DNA of 15,379 nt, taken from positions 1-15,379 of the forward strand of contig DASPKS010000013.1 in assembly GCA_035628035.1 (NCBI GenBank), read 5' to 3'. Positions 1 through 7,411 of the stretch are shown piece after piece. Position numbers and translations under genes: made by a program. Under the pieces are notes generated by a model. It searched no databases. It was not told where the DNA came from and saw only the letters and a list, made by a program, of their open reading frames with translations. Within the stretch, counting starts at the first letter, position 1, and every line of letters starts with the position of its first letter. The stretch comes from DASPKS01 sp035628035 (GTDB lineage: Bacteria > Bacteroidota > Rhodothermia > Rhodothermales > Rubricoccaceae).

Positions 1-1822
1 CGACGGAGATAGGGATCGGCGAGGCGTTGGGCGCCACGCGCGGGACGAACTCGCCCGCGATGACCTCCTCGGTCGGGATGGGGTGGTCGCGAAACGTCGA
101 GCGGTACTCGCGCTCCAGCGCCCAGCGCGGGCGGCGGTCGGTGGAATCGGCCACGAGCTCGGTGACCGAGCGACCGTTGATGGCGTCGAGCTGCATCGGC
201 ACGATGGGCACCTCGTCCACGACGGGGAGCCCCTGCGCCTCGACGAGCGCGCGGACGGAGTCGCGCTGGTCGGGCTGGATGTCGAACAGCACCACGTCGG
301 CTTGCGTCGTCGCCTCCGACTGCGCGATGGGCGCCAGCAGCGCCTGCTCGATGAGCGTGAGCGTGAGGAGGAGGAACGTCCCGAGCCCGAGCGTGAGGAG
401 CAGCACGAGCGTCTGGTTGCCAGGGCGGTGGAGGTTCGCCAGCCCCTGCCGCCAGGTGTAGGGCCACGCGCGCGGCACGGCCCGCCGCACGAGCGCCTGC
501 AGCAGCCGCGCCGTGAGCGCGAGCACAGCGAGCGCGACGAGCACGGCGAGCGGGAAGCCGACGCCCGCTTCCCACTCACCCGTCTGCGCCCACGCGAACA
601 CGCCCACGCCCGCCGCGAGCGCAAGCGCGAGGAGCCCCCGCAGCGGATCGCGGCCCTCCGCTTCGGCGTCGGCGCGGAGCGCGCGAAGGGGCGGGATGCG
701 CCGCACACTGAGGAGGGGGAAGAGCGCGAACGCGAGCGCCACGGCCAGCCCCACGCCCACGCCCACGAGGACAGGCTCCCACACGAACGTCACGGCGACC
801 TCGACGGGGAGGAACGGCCCGAGCACGCGCGGGAGGAGCGCCTGTATCCCCACGCCGAGCACGGCCCCGAGCAATGCCGCGAGCAGCCCGAGCGCGGCCG
901 CCTGGAGCGTGAACACCCTGAGCGTCTGCCCCGCCGTCGCGCCGAGGCAGCGCAGCGTGGCGACGGCCTCCGCCTTCTGGCGGACGTACACGTGGATCGC
1001 GCTCGCCACGCCGAGCCCGCCGAGCAGGAGCGCGATGAAGCCGACGAGCTCGAGGAAGCGCGTGAGCCCGGAGAGCCCCTCGGCCCAGTCGCCCTGCGCG
1101 CCGCTGACGGTCTCGCCGCGCAGGCCGAGCCGGTCGAGCTCCGGGCGGAGGCGGTTCAGCAGCGTATCAGGGTTGACGTCTTCCAGCCGGAAGGCCTCGG
1201 TGAACGAAGACCGGCTGCCGAAGCCGAGTAGCCCGGGGTCGAGGTCGTCGAGCGGGATGTAGACACGCGGGCCGACGAGCGCGCCCACGTCGGTCTGCCC
1301 CGTGATCCCCTCGATCTGCCCGGCGACGGGGTACGCCCGCGCGCCTATGCGGACGGTGTCGCCGACTTCGGCGCCGTACTGCAGGAGGAGTGCGGCATCC
1401 ACGAGCGCGGCGCCCTTGCGCTGCCACATCTCGGTGGCTTCGGCGGGAAGCGTCTCCAACCCGCCGTAGAAGGGGTAGTCGCCGCGGAGGGCGCGGACCT
1501 GCGCGAGCCGCGTGCCGCCGCTCTCGGGGAAGAGCGCCATCGAGGCGAGGGTGACCTCGCGCGCCCGCTCGGCGCCGGTCGCTTCCGTGAGCGAGTCGAG
1601 GAACGCCTCGGTGTCTTCCGAGAACTCGCCGTCGGTGTAGAGGCGGAGGTCGGCGCCGAACACCTCGCGCGCCTGCTCCCCCAGCGCCCGCTGGAGGTTG
1701 ACGCCGAACGAGCGGATGGCGACGAGGGCCGCCACGCCGAGCGCCATCGCGGAGACGTAGAGGAGGAGCCGGCGGCGCATCCGCCGGCTGTCGCGCCAGG
1801 CCAGGGTAAACGTGAACGGCAT
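1..1822 (-). CDS. ybbP: FtsX-type ABC transporter permease, YbbP-like (3' end outside window)
   Basis: This is the membrane subunit of an ABC exporter-like complex, paired with the ATPase just upstream. The frame is open from the ATG at 1820-1822 to the left edge, giving 607 codons with no stop. E. coli YbbP is about 800 residues, so roughly a quarter is missing. The start reads MPFTFTLAWRDSRRMRRRLL, then one membrane segment (about residues 22-38). Next comes a soluble extracytoplasmic domain opening with a QAREVFGADLRLY stretch, which resembles the same region of E. coli YbbP. A first FtsX-type membrane block lies at about residues 250-375, and a second half begins with a GLANLHRPGNQT loop followed by a strongly hydrophobic helix (about 455-490). 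Its ATG lies only 2 bases after the ATPase stop, so the two are almost certainly cotranscribed and translationally coupled. The divergent tesA-like gene copies the E. coli tesA/ybbA-ybbP order, which is the main reason for YbbP over LolC/E or MacB. Family call is firm; the exact orthologue is inferred. Confidence 0.88.
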   Translation of the reverse strand, partial: MPFTFTLAWRDSRRMRRRLLLYVSAMALGVAALVAIRSFGVNLQRALGEQAREVFGADLRLYTDGEFSEDTEAFLDSLTEATGAERAREVTLASMALFPESGGTRLAQVRALRGDYPFYGGLETLPAEATEMWQRKGAALVDAALLLQYGAEVGDTVRIGARAYPVAGQIEGITGQTDVGALVGPRVYIPLDDLDPGLLGFGSRSSFTEAFRLEDVNPDTLLNRLRPELDRLGLRGETVSGAQGDWAEGLSGLTRFLELVGFIALLLGGLGVASAIHVYVRQKAEAVATLRCLGATAGQTLRVFTLQAAALGLLAALLGAVLGVGIQALLPRVLGPFLPVEVAVTFVWEPVLVGVGVGLAVALAFALFPLLSVRRIPPLRALRADAEAEGRDPLRGLLALALAAGVGVFAWAQTGEWEAGVGFPLAVLVALAVLALTARLLQALVRRAVPRAWPYTWRQGLANLHRPGNQTLVLLLTLGLGTFLLLTLTLIEQALLAPIAQSEATTQADVVLFDIQPDQRDSVRALVEAQGLPVVDEVPIVPMQLDAINGRSVTELVADSTDRRPRWALEREYRSTFRDHPIPTEEVIAGEFVPRVAPNASPIPISV

Positions 1823-1824
1823 GG

Positions 1825-2532
1825 TCAGGAGAGCACCGGCGTGCCGGCGCCCACCGGGGCGTCCTCGACCATGCGCCCGCCGCGAAGACGGATGATCCGC
1901 TCACACCGGAGTGCCAATTCGGCGTTGTGCGTGACGACGACGAGGGCCGTCCCGGCCTCGCGGTTCAGCTCGAAGAGGAGGTCGGCAACGCGGGCGCTCG
2001 TCTCGTCGTCGAGGTTGCCCGTGGGCTCGTCGGCGAAGAGGAGGCGGGGGCGCCCGATGAACGCGCGAGCAATCGCCACGCGCTGCTGCTCGCCGCCGGA
2101 GAGCTGCGTCGGGTAGTGCCCGAGTCGGTCGCCGAGTCCCACGCGGTCGAGCAGCGCGCGCGCGGCGTCGGCGGCTTTGCGCCCGCCCTCGCCGCGCAGC
2201 TCCAGCGGCACCGTCACGTTCTCCAGCGCCGTCAGCGTGGGGAGGAGGCGGAAGCTCTGGAAGACGAACCCGATGGCGCGGGCGCGGAGCGCCGCCCGCC
2301 CGTCCTCGTCGAGCGTGTCGAGGTCGACACCGTCGAGGACAACCGAACCCGAGGTGGGGCGGTCGAGCCCGGCGCAGAGCCCGAGGAGCGTCGTCTTCCC
2401 GCTCCCCGAGGGACCCACGATGGCGCACGTCGCGCCGGCCTCCACGTCGAAGGAGACGTCGTCGAGGACGGTGAGCGGTCGGCCCGCGCTCGGGAACGAC
2501 TTCGTGAGGCGGCGCGCGGAGAGAACGGGCAT
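1825..2532 (-). CDS. ybbA: ABC transporter ATPase, YbbA/LolD family
   Basis: This is the 235-residue cytoplasmic ATPase that drives the FtsX-type permease encoded next. The key motifs are present and intact: Walker A GPSGSGKT (residues 40-47), Q-loop Q92 in FVFQSFRLLP, signature LSGGEQQR (144-151), Walker B LLFADEP (164-170) and the H-loop histidine H202 in VVTHN. Length and motif spacing fit the LolD/MacB/YbbA group, which carries substrates from the inner membrane rather than importing solutes. The ATG at 2530-2532 is the natural start and gives the usual N-terminus; the 20 bases before it are 17 pyrimidines with no Shine-Dalgarno sequence. The stop (1825-1827) is 2 bases from the permease start. 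The tesA-like gene starts 104 bases away on the other strand. It could instead be called a generic LolD-like ATPase; the neighbourhood favours YbbA. Confidence 0.93.
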   Translation of the reverse strand: MPVLSARRLTKSFPSAGRPLTVLDDVSFDVEAGATCAIVGPSGSGKTTLLGLCAGLDRPTSGSVVLDGVDLDTLDEDGRAALRARAIGFVFQSFRLLPTLTALENVTVPLELRGEGGRKAADAARALLDRVGLGDRLGHYPTQLSGGEQQRVAIARAFIGRPRLLFADEPTGNLDDETSARVADLLFELNREAGTALVVVTHNAELALRCERIIRLRGGRMVEDAPVGAGTPVLS

Positions 2533-2636
2533 AGGGGAAGGAGGGCGTAGCGGGGTCCCCCTACGCGTACCCCCGTGCGGGGATTCGTGGAACAGAGGCG
2601 AAGGCGTTCGGGTGCGAGGCCGCCCGCTCTCCTGCC

Positions 2637-3365
2637 ATGCGCTTCGCCGTTCTTCTGACCCTCATCGCGTGCGCCGCCTGCGCGTCCCCGGACACGTCGG
2701 CGCCCGCCGAGCCTGCTCCCGATACTGCCGCCGTGGCCTCGCCCGCGCCTCCTGCTGCTCCTGACCTCTCCAGCGAGAACGTCCTCGTCGTCGTGTTCTT
2801 CGGGAACAGCCTCACGGCGGGGTACGGGCTGGCGGACCCGGACGTGGAGGCGTTCCCCGCGCGCATCGAGGAGAAGGCGGAGGCGGCCGGGCTACCCGTC
2901 CGCGTCGTCAACGCGGGCGTGAGCGGGGAGACGAGTGCGGGCGGCCTCCGCCGCGTCGACTGGGTCCTCGACGGCGATGAGCCCGACGTGTTCGTGCTGG
3001 AGCTGGGTGCCAACGACGGCCTCCGCGGGCTCGACCCCGCCGCGATGCAGGCGAACCTCGAAGGCATCCTCGAAAAAGTCCGCGCTAAGCACCCGGAGGC
3101 GCGCCTCGTCGTGGCCGGGATGGAGGCGCCGCCGAACTACGGGCTCGACTACACGGCGCGCTTCCGCGCCGTCTTCCCCGCCGTCGCACGGCGGTTCGAT
3201 GCGGCGCTCATCCCGTTCCTTCTCGAAGGCGTCGGCGGCGTGCGGTCGCTCAACCAAGGCGACCGCGTGCACCCCACGGCCGAGGGGCACCGCCGCATGG
3301 CCGAGACGGCCTGGCGCACGCTTGCGCCGATCCTCCGCGAGACCGCTGCCGAGCGCGCGAGCTAG
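2637..3365 (+). CDS. tesA: TesA-like GDSL esterase/lysophospholipase, predicted lipoprotein
   Basis: This is a 242-residue SGNH/GDSL hydrolase expected to cleave acyl esters or thioesters outside the inner membrane. Block I reads FFGNSLTAGYG (residues 55-65), with nucleophile S59. Block II is NAGVSGET (92-99), with G97 matching the E. coli TesA oxyanion glycine. Block III is ELGANDGLRG (122-131), with N127, and block V is GDRVHP (208-213), with catalytic D209 and H212. The stretches ELGANDGLRG and APPNYGLDY are close to E. coli TesA. The GDSL aspartate is Asn here, a variant I recall from Bacteroidota relatives. The N-terminus MRFAVLLTLIAC is a short lipoprotein signal (lipobox LIAC, C12), followed by an Ala/Pro-rich tether to about residue 43; E. 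coli TesA is a soluble periplasmic protein instead. It is divergent from ybbA-ybbP, as in E. coli, and its stop overlaps that of plsY. Confidence 0.9.
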   Translation: MRFAVLLTLIACAACASPDTSAPAEPAPDTAAVASPAPPAAPDLSSENVLVVVFFGNSLTAGYGLADPDVEAFPARIEEKAEAAGLPVRVVNAGVSGETSAGGLRRVDWVLDGDEPDVFVLELGANDGLRGLDPAAMQANLEGILEKVRAKHPEARLVVAGMEAPPNYGLDYTARFRAVFPAVARRFDAALIPFLLEGVGGVRSLNQGDRVHPTAEGHRRMAETAWRTLAPILRETAAERAS

Positions 3366-4027
3366 CGGCTCCTCGCCGCCCGCTTCCCGATCCTCGACTC
3401 GGTCCCGGCGCGGAGGCGGCGGATGTTCTCGCGGTGGGTGTAGGCGATGAACGGCGGCAGGAGCACGGCCAACCCCAGCACCGGCCACGGCACGGCGACG
3501 CCGAGCGCGCGCTGCACGAGGAGCGTGATCGGGATCGAGGTCGTCGCGAGGATCGAGCCGAGCGAGACGTAGCGCGTCGCGAAGGCGACCCCCGCGAAGA
3601 CGACCACCGCCACGAGCAATGCGACGGGTGCGACGCCGAGCAGCGCCCCCGCGCCCGTCGCCACGCCCTTACCCCCGCGCCACTTCCCGTAGAAGATCCG
3701 GCCGACGAAGGTGTAGACGTGCCCGACCATCACCGACGCCATCGCCAGGAGCTGCGCCCACGTCGCGGCCTCAGCGCCAAGGACCGCGGGGAGCGGCGTC
3801 AGGCTGAGCTTGGCGATGAGGGCCGTTGCCAGGAGCCCCTTCAGTACGTCGAGCGCGAAGACGGTGGCGCCAGGCCCCGGCCCCAGCACGCGGAAGGCGT
3901 TCGTCGCCCCGGCGCTCCCGCTCCCTTGCGCGTGGAGGTCCACCCCCATGAGCCGGCCCGCGATGAGGCTGAACGAGACCGAGCCTAGGAGGTAGCTGGC
4001 GACGGCGATGAGGAGCAGCGAGAGCAT
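3362..4027 (-). CDS. plsY: Acyl-phosphate:glycerol-3-phosphate acyltransferase PlsY
   Basis: PlsY is a multi-pass inner-membrane enzyme that moves the acyl group of acyl-phosphate onto glycerol 3-phosphate, the first acylation in phospholipid synthesis. The 221-residue product has the family motifs: motif 1 GSGSAGATN (35-43; more often GSGNIGATN), LDVLKG (59-64), VGHVYT around H103, motif 2 WRGGKGVAT (116-124) and motif 3 THRENIRRL (197-205). Several hydrophobic helices fit the known multi-pass topology. I place the start at the ATG at 4025-4027 (MLSLLLIAVASYLLG). The frame stays open 44 codons further upstream, but that extension is Arg/Pro-rich and unlike PlsY. The 20 bases before the ATG include 16 pyrimidines, and a TATACTTC box lies 20 bases upstream. 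Its stop shares the bases CTAG with the tesA stop, so the two transcripts converge with no spacer. The S38-A39 change in motif 1 is mild. Confidence 0.95.
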   Translation of the reverse strand: MLSLLLIAVASYLLGSVSFSLIAGRLMGVDLHAQGSGSAGATNAFRVLGPGPGATVFALDVLKGLLATALIAKLSLTPLPAVLGAEAATWAQLLAMASVMVGHVYTFVGRIFYGKWRGGKGVATGAGALLGVAPVALLVAVVVFAGVAFATRYVSLGSILATTSIPITLLVQRALGVAVPWPVLGLAVLLPPFIAYTHRENIRRLRAGTESRIGKRAARSR

Positions 4028-4047
4028 CGCACAAGGGGAGGGGCGGG

Positions 4048-4055
4048 GAAGTATA
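4048..4055 (-). promoter_or_regulatory. Possible -7 box of plsY promoter
   Basis: The minus strand reads TATACTTC, ending 20 bases before the plsY ATG. It matches the Bacteroidota -7 consensus TAnnTTTG at four of six defined positions, and I see no good -33 TTG. It is listed because the same kind of box sits at a similar distance upstream of several other genes in this window. Confidence 0.3.
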
Positions 4056-4175
4056 CCGGTCCTCTCTGATGAAGGGAGCGTGAAGGCTCCGTGAGGAAGC
4101 GAGCCGGATGTCGCCAAGAAACGACAGGTTCGCGCCTCCGCCGTCGAGCGAGCCCCCACGATGGGGTGAGCCTTC

Positions 4176-4183
4176 TATCTTTG
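4176..4183 (+). promoter_or_regulatory. Bacteroidota-type -7 box (TATCTTTG) before rlpA-like gene
   Basis: TATCTTTG is an exact match to TAnnTTTG, the -7 element of the main Bacteroidota sigma factor. It lies 16 bases before the ATG at 4200 and 25 before the in-frame ATG at 4209. No TTG lies about 20 bases upstream, so only half of the consensus is met. If it is used, the leader is very short (about 10 bases) for the first ATG. Confidence 0.5.
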
Positions 4184-4199
4184 CCGCGTCTCACCGGCC

Positions 4200-4658
4200 A
4201 TGCGCCCTATGCCGACGAAGACGCTACTCCTCACCGTCGCGCTCCTGCTCGGCCTTGCTGCCCACGCCCAGCCCACGTCGGGCGAGCGCATCGCGCCGGG
4301 CGGCCGCCGCGCCGCCGCGCGGGTCGAGCACGGGGTGGCCAGCCGCTACGCGCGCTCCCTTGAAGGGCGCCGCACCGCCAGCGGCGAGCGGTACGACCAT
4401 GATGCCCTCACGGCGGCCCACCGCACGCTCCGCTTCGGCACGCTCCTCCGCGTCGTCAACGAGCGAAACGGACGGGCCGTGCTCGTCCGCGTCAACGACC
4501 GCGGCCCGTTCGTGCGCGGCCGATCGCTCGACCTCTCCGGCGCCGCCGCGCGCCGCCTTGGCTTCAGCGGGGTGGTGCGGATCCGCTACGAGGTCGTCGA
4601 CCCCGCGACGCTCCCGAGCCGCTGGCCTGCGCCGCCGCCGAAGCCTCGGCACATCTAG
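4200..4658 (+). CDS. rlpA: RlpA-like double-psi beta-barrel protein (septal/peptidoglycan), minimal form
   Basis: The product is 152 residues, with a Sec signal peptide (about 1-23, ending LAAHA before QPTSG) and a single RlpA-like double-psi beta-barrel domain (about 43-135). Family motifs include GVASRYA (45-51), RTASGERYD (58-66), TAAHRTLRFGT (71-81), VRVNDRGPF (96-104) and GRSLDLSGAAARRLG (107-121). E63, H74 and D100 fall at the positions of the E, H and D that matter for the lytic transglycosylase activity of Pseudomonas RlpA, so activity on stem-peptide-free glycan strands is possible but unproven. There is no lipobox cysteine and no C-terminal SPOR domain, and the C-terminus is a short Pro-rich tail, so this is a small secreted version. 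ATG 4209 is an equally possible start three codons in. It is divergent from plsY and converges with the first propeller gene, 9 bases from its stop. Confidence 0.88.
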   Translation: MRPMPTKTLLLTVALLLGLAAHAQPTSGERIAPGGRRAAARVEHGVASRYARSLEGRRTASGERYDHDALTAAHRTLRFGTLLRVVNERNGRAVLVRVNDRGPFVRGRSLDLSGAAARRLGFSGVVRIRYEVVDPATLPSRWPAPPPKPRHI

Positions 4659-4667
4659 CGGGGGCCC

Positions 4668-5960
4668 CTAGCGCACGACGGTCAGCGCCTGGGTAGCTAC
4701 GCGGCCACCCGCTTCGAGGCGGGCGAAGTAAACGCCCGGCGGGAGGGCCGTTGCGTCGAACGTCGCGGCGTGCGTACCGGCCCCGAGCACACCGTCGTGG
4801 AGGGGGGCGACCTGGCGCCCGAGCCCGTCGTAGACCGCGAGGCGGACCGAGCTGGCTTCGCCAAGCGTGAAGCGGAGGCCCGCGCTTCCGCGGACAGGGT
4901 TTGGATGAACAGACGCTAGCGCGGGACCGTTCGGCGTTTCCGGGCCGCCCTCGTTGGCGACGATGGGGTCGAGCATGAGCACGATGAGCCCGTTCTCGAT
5001 GTCGGACGCGAGGAGCTTCCCCGACGGGAGGTGGGGGAAGAACGACCACACCCCCCACGAACTCACGCCCGTCTCATAGTACCCGACCTGCTCCGGGTTA
5101 ACGGGGTCGGAGATGTCGTATACCCACGCCCCCCGGTCGTAGTGCGCGAGGAAGAGGAAGTTGCCCCTCACGTGGCAGTTGTGTACGGTGGAGCTCGCGT
5201 CGATGATGATCTCGCCGACCTGCTCCACGTCCATCGGGTCGGCGACGTCGAAGATCCGCGTCCACCGGCCCGACCCGATCTCGTCCCCTACGTAGAGGTA
5301 CCGCCCGCTCGCGTCCGCGCAGATGTTGTGCGCCCCGCTCCCCGGGTAGTTGAACCGGCTGATGCGGGTGGGCGCGGCGCGGTTCGCGATGTTCACGATG
5401 TCGATCCCATCCCCATAGATCCCCGCCGTGTACATGACGTCCCCGAGGACGAGGACGTCGTGGATGTAGAACCCCGGGTTGTACTGCCCCACCAGCGCGG
5501 GGCTGGCGGGGTTCGCGAGGCTGTAGATGTAGACACCGCCCTCGCCGTTCGTGTAGAGGTAATTCCCCGCGATGCTGAGGGTGTGGCGGCCGGGCCCGAA
5601 CGTCCCGAGGGGCGCGGGGTTCGTAGGGTCCGCGAGGTTGATGACCTGGGTGGGGTCGTCGTTCGACGTGACGTAGGCGTAGTGGCTGTACGCCTCGACG
5701 TCGCTCCCGTCCCCGTTCACCGGGACGTGCTCCTCCAGGACGGGCACGGTGTCCGTCACGTCGATGACGTTGAGGCCGCCGACGATCCACGAAGCGAGGA
5801 GGGCGTACTCCCGCCCGTCCGGGCCGACGTACCCCCACACGTCGGAATAAGAGCCGCCAGGCTGGGGATCGAGCTGGCCGACGAGGTTGAGGTTCTGCGA
5901 CTGCCCCGCAGCGGAGCCCGTAGTCAGGCCGAGAAGGAGGGCGAAGAGAGCGGCGCGCAT
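4668..5960 (-). CDS. Secreted LVIVD-repeat (choice-of-anchor B-like) beta-propeller with sorting domain, copy 1
   Basis: The product is 430 residues: signal peptide MRAALFALLLGLTTGSAAG (about 1-19), propeller (about 24-335), an EGGPETP linker, and a C-terminal sorting domain (about 350-430). Six LVIVD-type units are visible: LNVIDVTDTVP (63-73), VINLADPTNPAPLG (106-119), VYIYSLANPASPALVG (143-158), IDIVNIANRAAP (186-197), RIFDVADPMDVEQVG (235-249) and VYDISDPVNPEQVG (280-293). Six units suggest a six-bladed propeller. The tail holds the type IX (Por) secretion hallmarks HPNPVRG, LAVYDGLGRQV, LPPGVYFARLEA and a basic end. Expected location is the outer surface or the medium; ligand and activity are unknown. 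A His/Cys cluster (H167, H211, C214, H260, C262, H263) is shared with the two neighbours. This is the most divergent copy, and its signal peptide is unlike the others'. The ATG at 5958-5960 follows a leader of 19 pyrimidines in 20 bases. Confidence 0.87.
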   Translation of the reverse strand: MRAALFALLLGLTTGSAAGQSQNLNLVGQLDPQPGGSYSDVWGYVGPDGREYALLASWIVGGLNVIDVTDTVPVLEEHVPVNGDGSDVEAYSHYAYVTSNDDPTQVINLADPTNPAPLGTFGPGRHTLSIAGNYLYTNGEGGVYIYSLANPASPALVGQYNPGFYIHDVLVLGDVMYTAGIYGDGIDIVNIANRAAPTRISRFNYPGSGAHNICADASGRYLYVGDEIGSGRWTRIFDVADPMDVEQVGEIIIDASSTVHNCHVRGNFLFLAHYDRGAWVYDISDPVNPEQVGYYETGVSSWGVWSFFPHLPSGKLLASDIENGLIVLMLDPIVANEGGPETPNGPALASVHPNPVRGSAGLRFTLGEASSVRLAVYDGLGRQVAPLHDGVLGAGTHAATFDATALPPGVYFARLEAGGRVATQALTVVR

Positions 5961-5986
5961 GGGAGGGGAGGGATAAAGAGGGGCCA

Positions 5987-6035
5987 GCGGGATACGCCCA
6001 CCAGCCCCGTGTTGTTTGGCGTTCGCGGGTTGTCG
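5987..6035 (-). repeat. Spacer between propeller copies 2 and 1, homologous to the next spacer
   Basis: This spacer shares ATACGCCCA and a GTTTGGCGTTCG-type segment with 7363-7411, in the same order and at the same place relative to the flanking genes. The duplication unit therefore included non-coding sequence. On the minus strand it carries a GTATCC box 26 bases before the start of copy 1. Confidence 0.6.
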
Positions 6036-7337
6036 TCAGCGCACGACCGTCAGGGCCTGGGTGGCGGCGCGGCCGTCGGCCTCGAGGCGGGCGAAGTACA
6101 CGCCTGGGGGCACCCCCGATGCCTCGAAGCGGCGCAGGTACGCGCCGGCGCCCAGGCTGCCTTCGTGGAGTGTAGCGACCTCGCGGCCGAGCGCGTCGTA
6201 CACCGCGAGCCGCACCTCGTCGGCGGCCTCGGGGAGCGTGAACCGGAGGTCTGCGTTCCCCCGAACGGGGTTGGGCGACGGCGCCGCGAGCGCGAGCGTG
6301 GCCGGCGTCTCCGGACCGCCCTCCCCGTTCACGACCGCATCCAGCCGGAGGACGTAGAGCCCGTTCGACATGTGGATGCCGAGGATCTTCCCGGAGGGGA
6401 GGAAGGGGTACACCGACCACATCAGCCCGCTGCCGGTCTCGTAGTACGCGATCTCGACGGGGGCCGTCGGGTTGCTGATGTTGTACACCCGTGCGCCGCG
6501 GCCGGAATAGTACCCGATGTACATCAGGTTCCCCTGCACGTGGCAGTTGTGGACGGTTACACCGGGGATCACGATCTGCCCCACCTGCGTGACGTTCATG
6601 GGGTCGGCGACGTCGAAGATCCGCGTCCACCGGCCCGACCCGATCTCGTCCCCTACGTAGATATAGCGGCCGGAGGGGTCCGAGCAGATGTTGTGGGCGC
6701 CGCTGCCGGAGTAATTGAACCGGTTGATGAGCTGGGGCGCCGCGCGGTTCGCGATGTTCACGATGTCGATGCCGTCGCCGAAGATGCCGGCGGTGTACAT
6801 CGTGTCGCCACGGACGAGGATGTCGTGGATGTAGAACCCCGGCTGGTACTGCCCCACGAGCGCCGGCGCGGCGGGGTTCGCCAGGCTGTAGATGAAGACG
6901 CCGTTGTTCCCGTTCGTGTAGAGGTAGTCCCCGGCGATGCTGAGGGTGTGCCGGCCGCCGCCGAAGCTGCCCACGAGCTGGGGACTGGACGGCGTGCCGG
7001 GAGGGGCGAGGGTGAAGACCTTCGTGGCTTCCTGGTCGTCGGTGACGTAGACGTAGTCCCCGTACACCTCGATGTCGCTCCCGACGCCGCTGCCGCCGGG
7101 GACGTAGGCGACCTCAACGGGCGGCTCGGCCGTCACGTCGATGACCGAGAGCCCCCCGTCGTTGCGGGTGGCGGTCAGGGCGTACTCCCGCCCGTCTGAC
7201 CCTACGTACCCCCACACGTCGGAGTAGCCCTGGGAGCGGGGGTCGGTCTGCCCGACGAGGGTCATGTTGGAAGACTGCGCGAGCGCGGGGGGGGCGAGGG
7301 CCGCCGCGATCAGGAGCGTGGCAAGGGCGAGGCGCAT
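6036..7337 (-). CDS. Secreted LVIVD-repeat (choice-of-anchor B-like) beta-propeller with sorting domain, copy 2
   Basis: The product is 433 residues, colinear with its neighbours: signal peptide MRLALATLLIAAALAPPALA (1-20), six LVIVD-type units (from GLSVIDVTAEPPVEV at about 62 to RVYNISNPTAPVEI near 296) and a sorting domain (about 354-433) with SPNPVRG, LAVYDALGREV and VPPGVYFARLEA. The frame runs open far upstream, to 8012, through antisense of the copy 3 gene, but the ATG at 7335-7337 is the real start because it begins the signal peptide. The second unit has a different filler (APPGTPSSPQLVG) from the NPxxP pattern of its siblings. It retains the shared GAHNIC (214-219) and TVHNCHV (261-267) motifs. 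It lies 75 bases upstream of copy 1 and 74 downstream of copy 3, and both spacers share sequence. Molecular function is not known. Confidence 0.87.
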   Translation of the reverse strand: MRLALATLLIAAALAPPALAQSSNMTLVGQTDPRSQGYSDVWGYVGSDGREYALTATRNDGGLSVIDVTAEPPVEVAYVPGGSGVGSDIEVYGDYVYVTDDQEATKVFTLAPPGTPSSPQLVGSFGGGRHTLSIAGDYLYTNGNNGVFIYSLANPAAPALVGQYQPGFYIHDILVRGDTMYTAGIFGDGIDIVNIANRAAPQLINRFNYSGSGAHNICSDPSGRYIYVGDEIGSGRWTRIFDVADPMNVTQVGQIVIPGVTVHNCHVQGNLMYIGYYSGRGARVYNISNPTAPVEIAYYETGSGLMWSVYPFLPSGKILGIHMSNGLYVLRLDAVVNGEGGPETPATLALAAPSPNPVRGNADLRFTLPEAADEVRLAVYDALGREVATLHEGSLGAGAYLRRFEASGVPPGVYFARLEADGRAATQALTVVR

Positions 7338-7339
7338 GG
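7248..7339 (-). repeat. Nearly identical 5' block, copy in propeller gene 2
   Basis: This 92-base block covers the signal peptide and first mature codons of copy 2. It matches 8630-8721 at 90 of 92 positions without gaps (differences near 7271 and 7313). The genes diverge markedly just outside it, so the identity exceeds what protein conservation needs. Confidence 0.85.
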
Positions 7340-7362
7340 GTTCGGGCGTTGGAGAAGGGCGG

Positions 7363-7411
7363 AGGGCATACGCCCATCCGCCCATGGAGTTTGCCGTTCG
7401 GGGGTCGTCGT
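7363..7411 (-). repeat. Spacer between propeller copies 3 and 2, homologous to the other spacer
   Basis: This is the counterpart of 5987-6035, with ATACGCCCA and GTTTGCCGTTCG. The minus strand has a GTATGCCCT box ending 25 bases before the ATG of copy 2. No clear terminator is seen between the two genes. Confidence 0.6.

Noticed and set aside
83..1231. A 382-codon plus-strand frame, very rich in Arg and Glu, opposite the permease
   Set aside because: The minus strand carries a continuous FtsX-type permease frame; this is its complement.
2560..2590. TACGCGTA palindrome flanked by C-runs between ybbA and tesA as an operator
   Set aside because: It is an 8-bp palindrome in GC-rich DNA with non-complementary flanks; too short to support.
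4655..4671. GGGGG/CCCC between the convergent rlpA-like and propeller 1 stops as a bidirectional terminator
   Set aside because: The symmetric core is only 4 bp with no loop or U-tract.
5031..7199. A 722-codon plus-strand open frame rich in Val, Asp, Arg and Pro, opposite propeller copies 1 and 2
   Set aside because: It is antisense to two genes with signal peptides and family motifs, and its repetitive VxDVxDVEDPR pattern is the complement of the LVIVD repeats. GC-rich sequence leaves such frames open.
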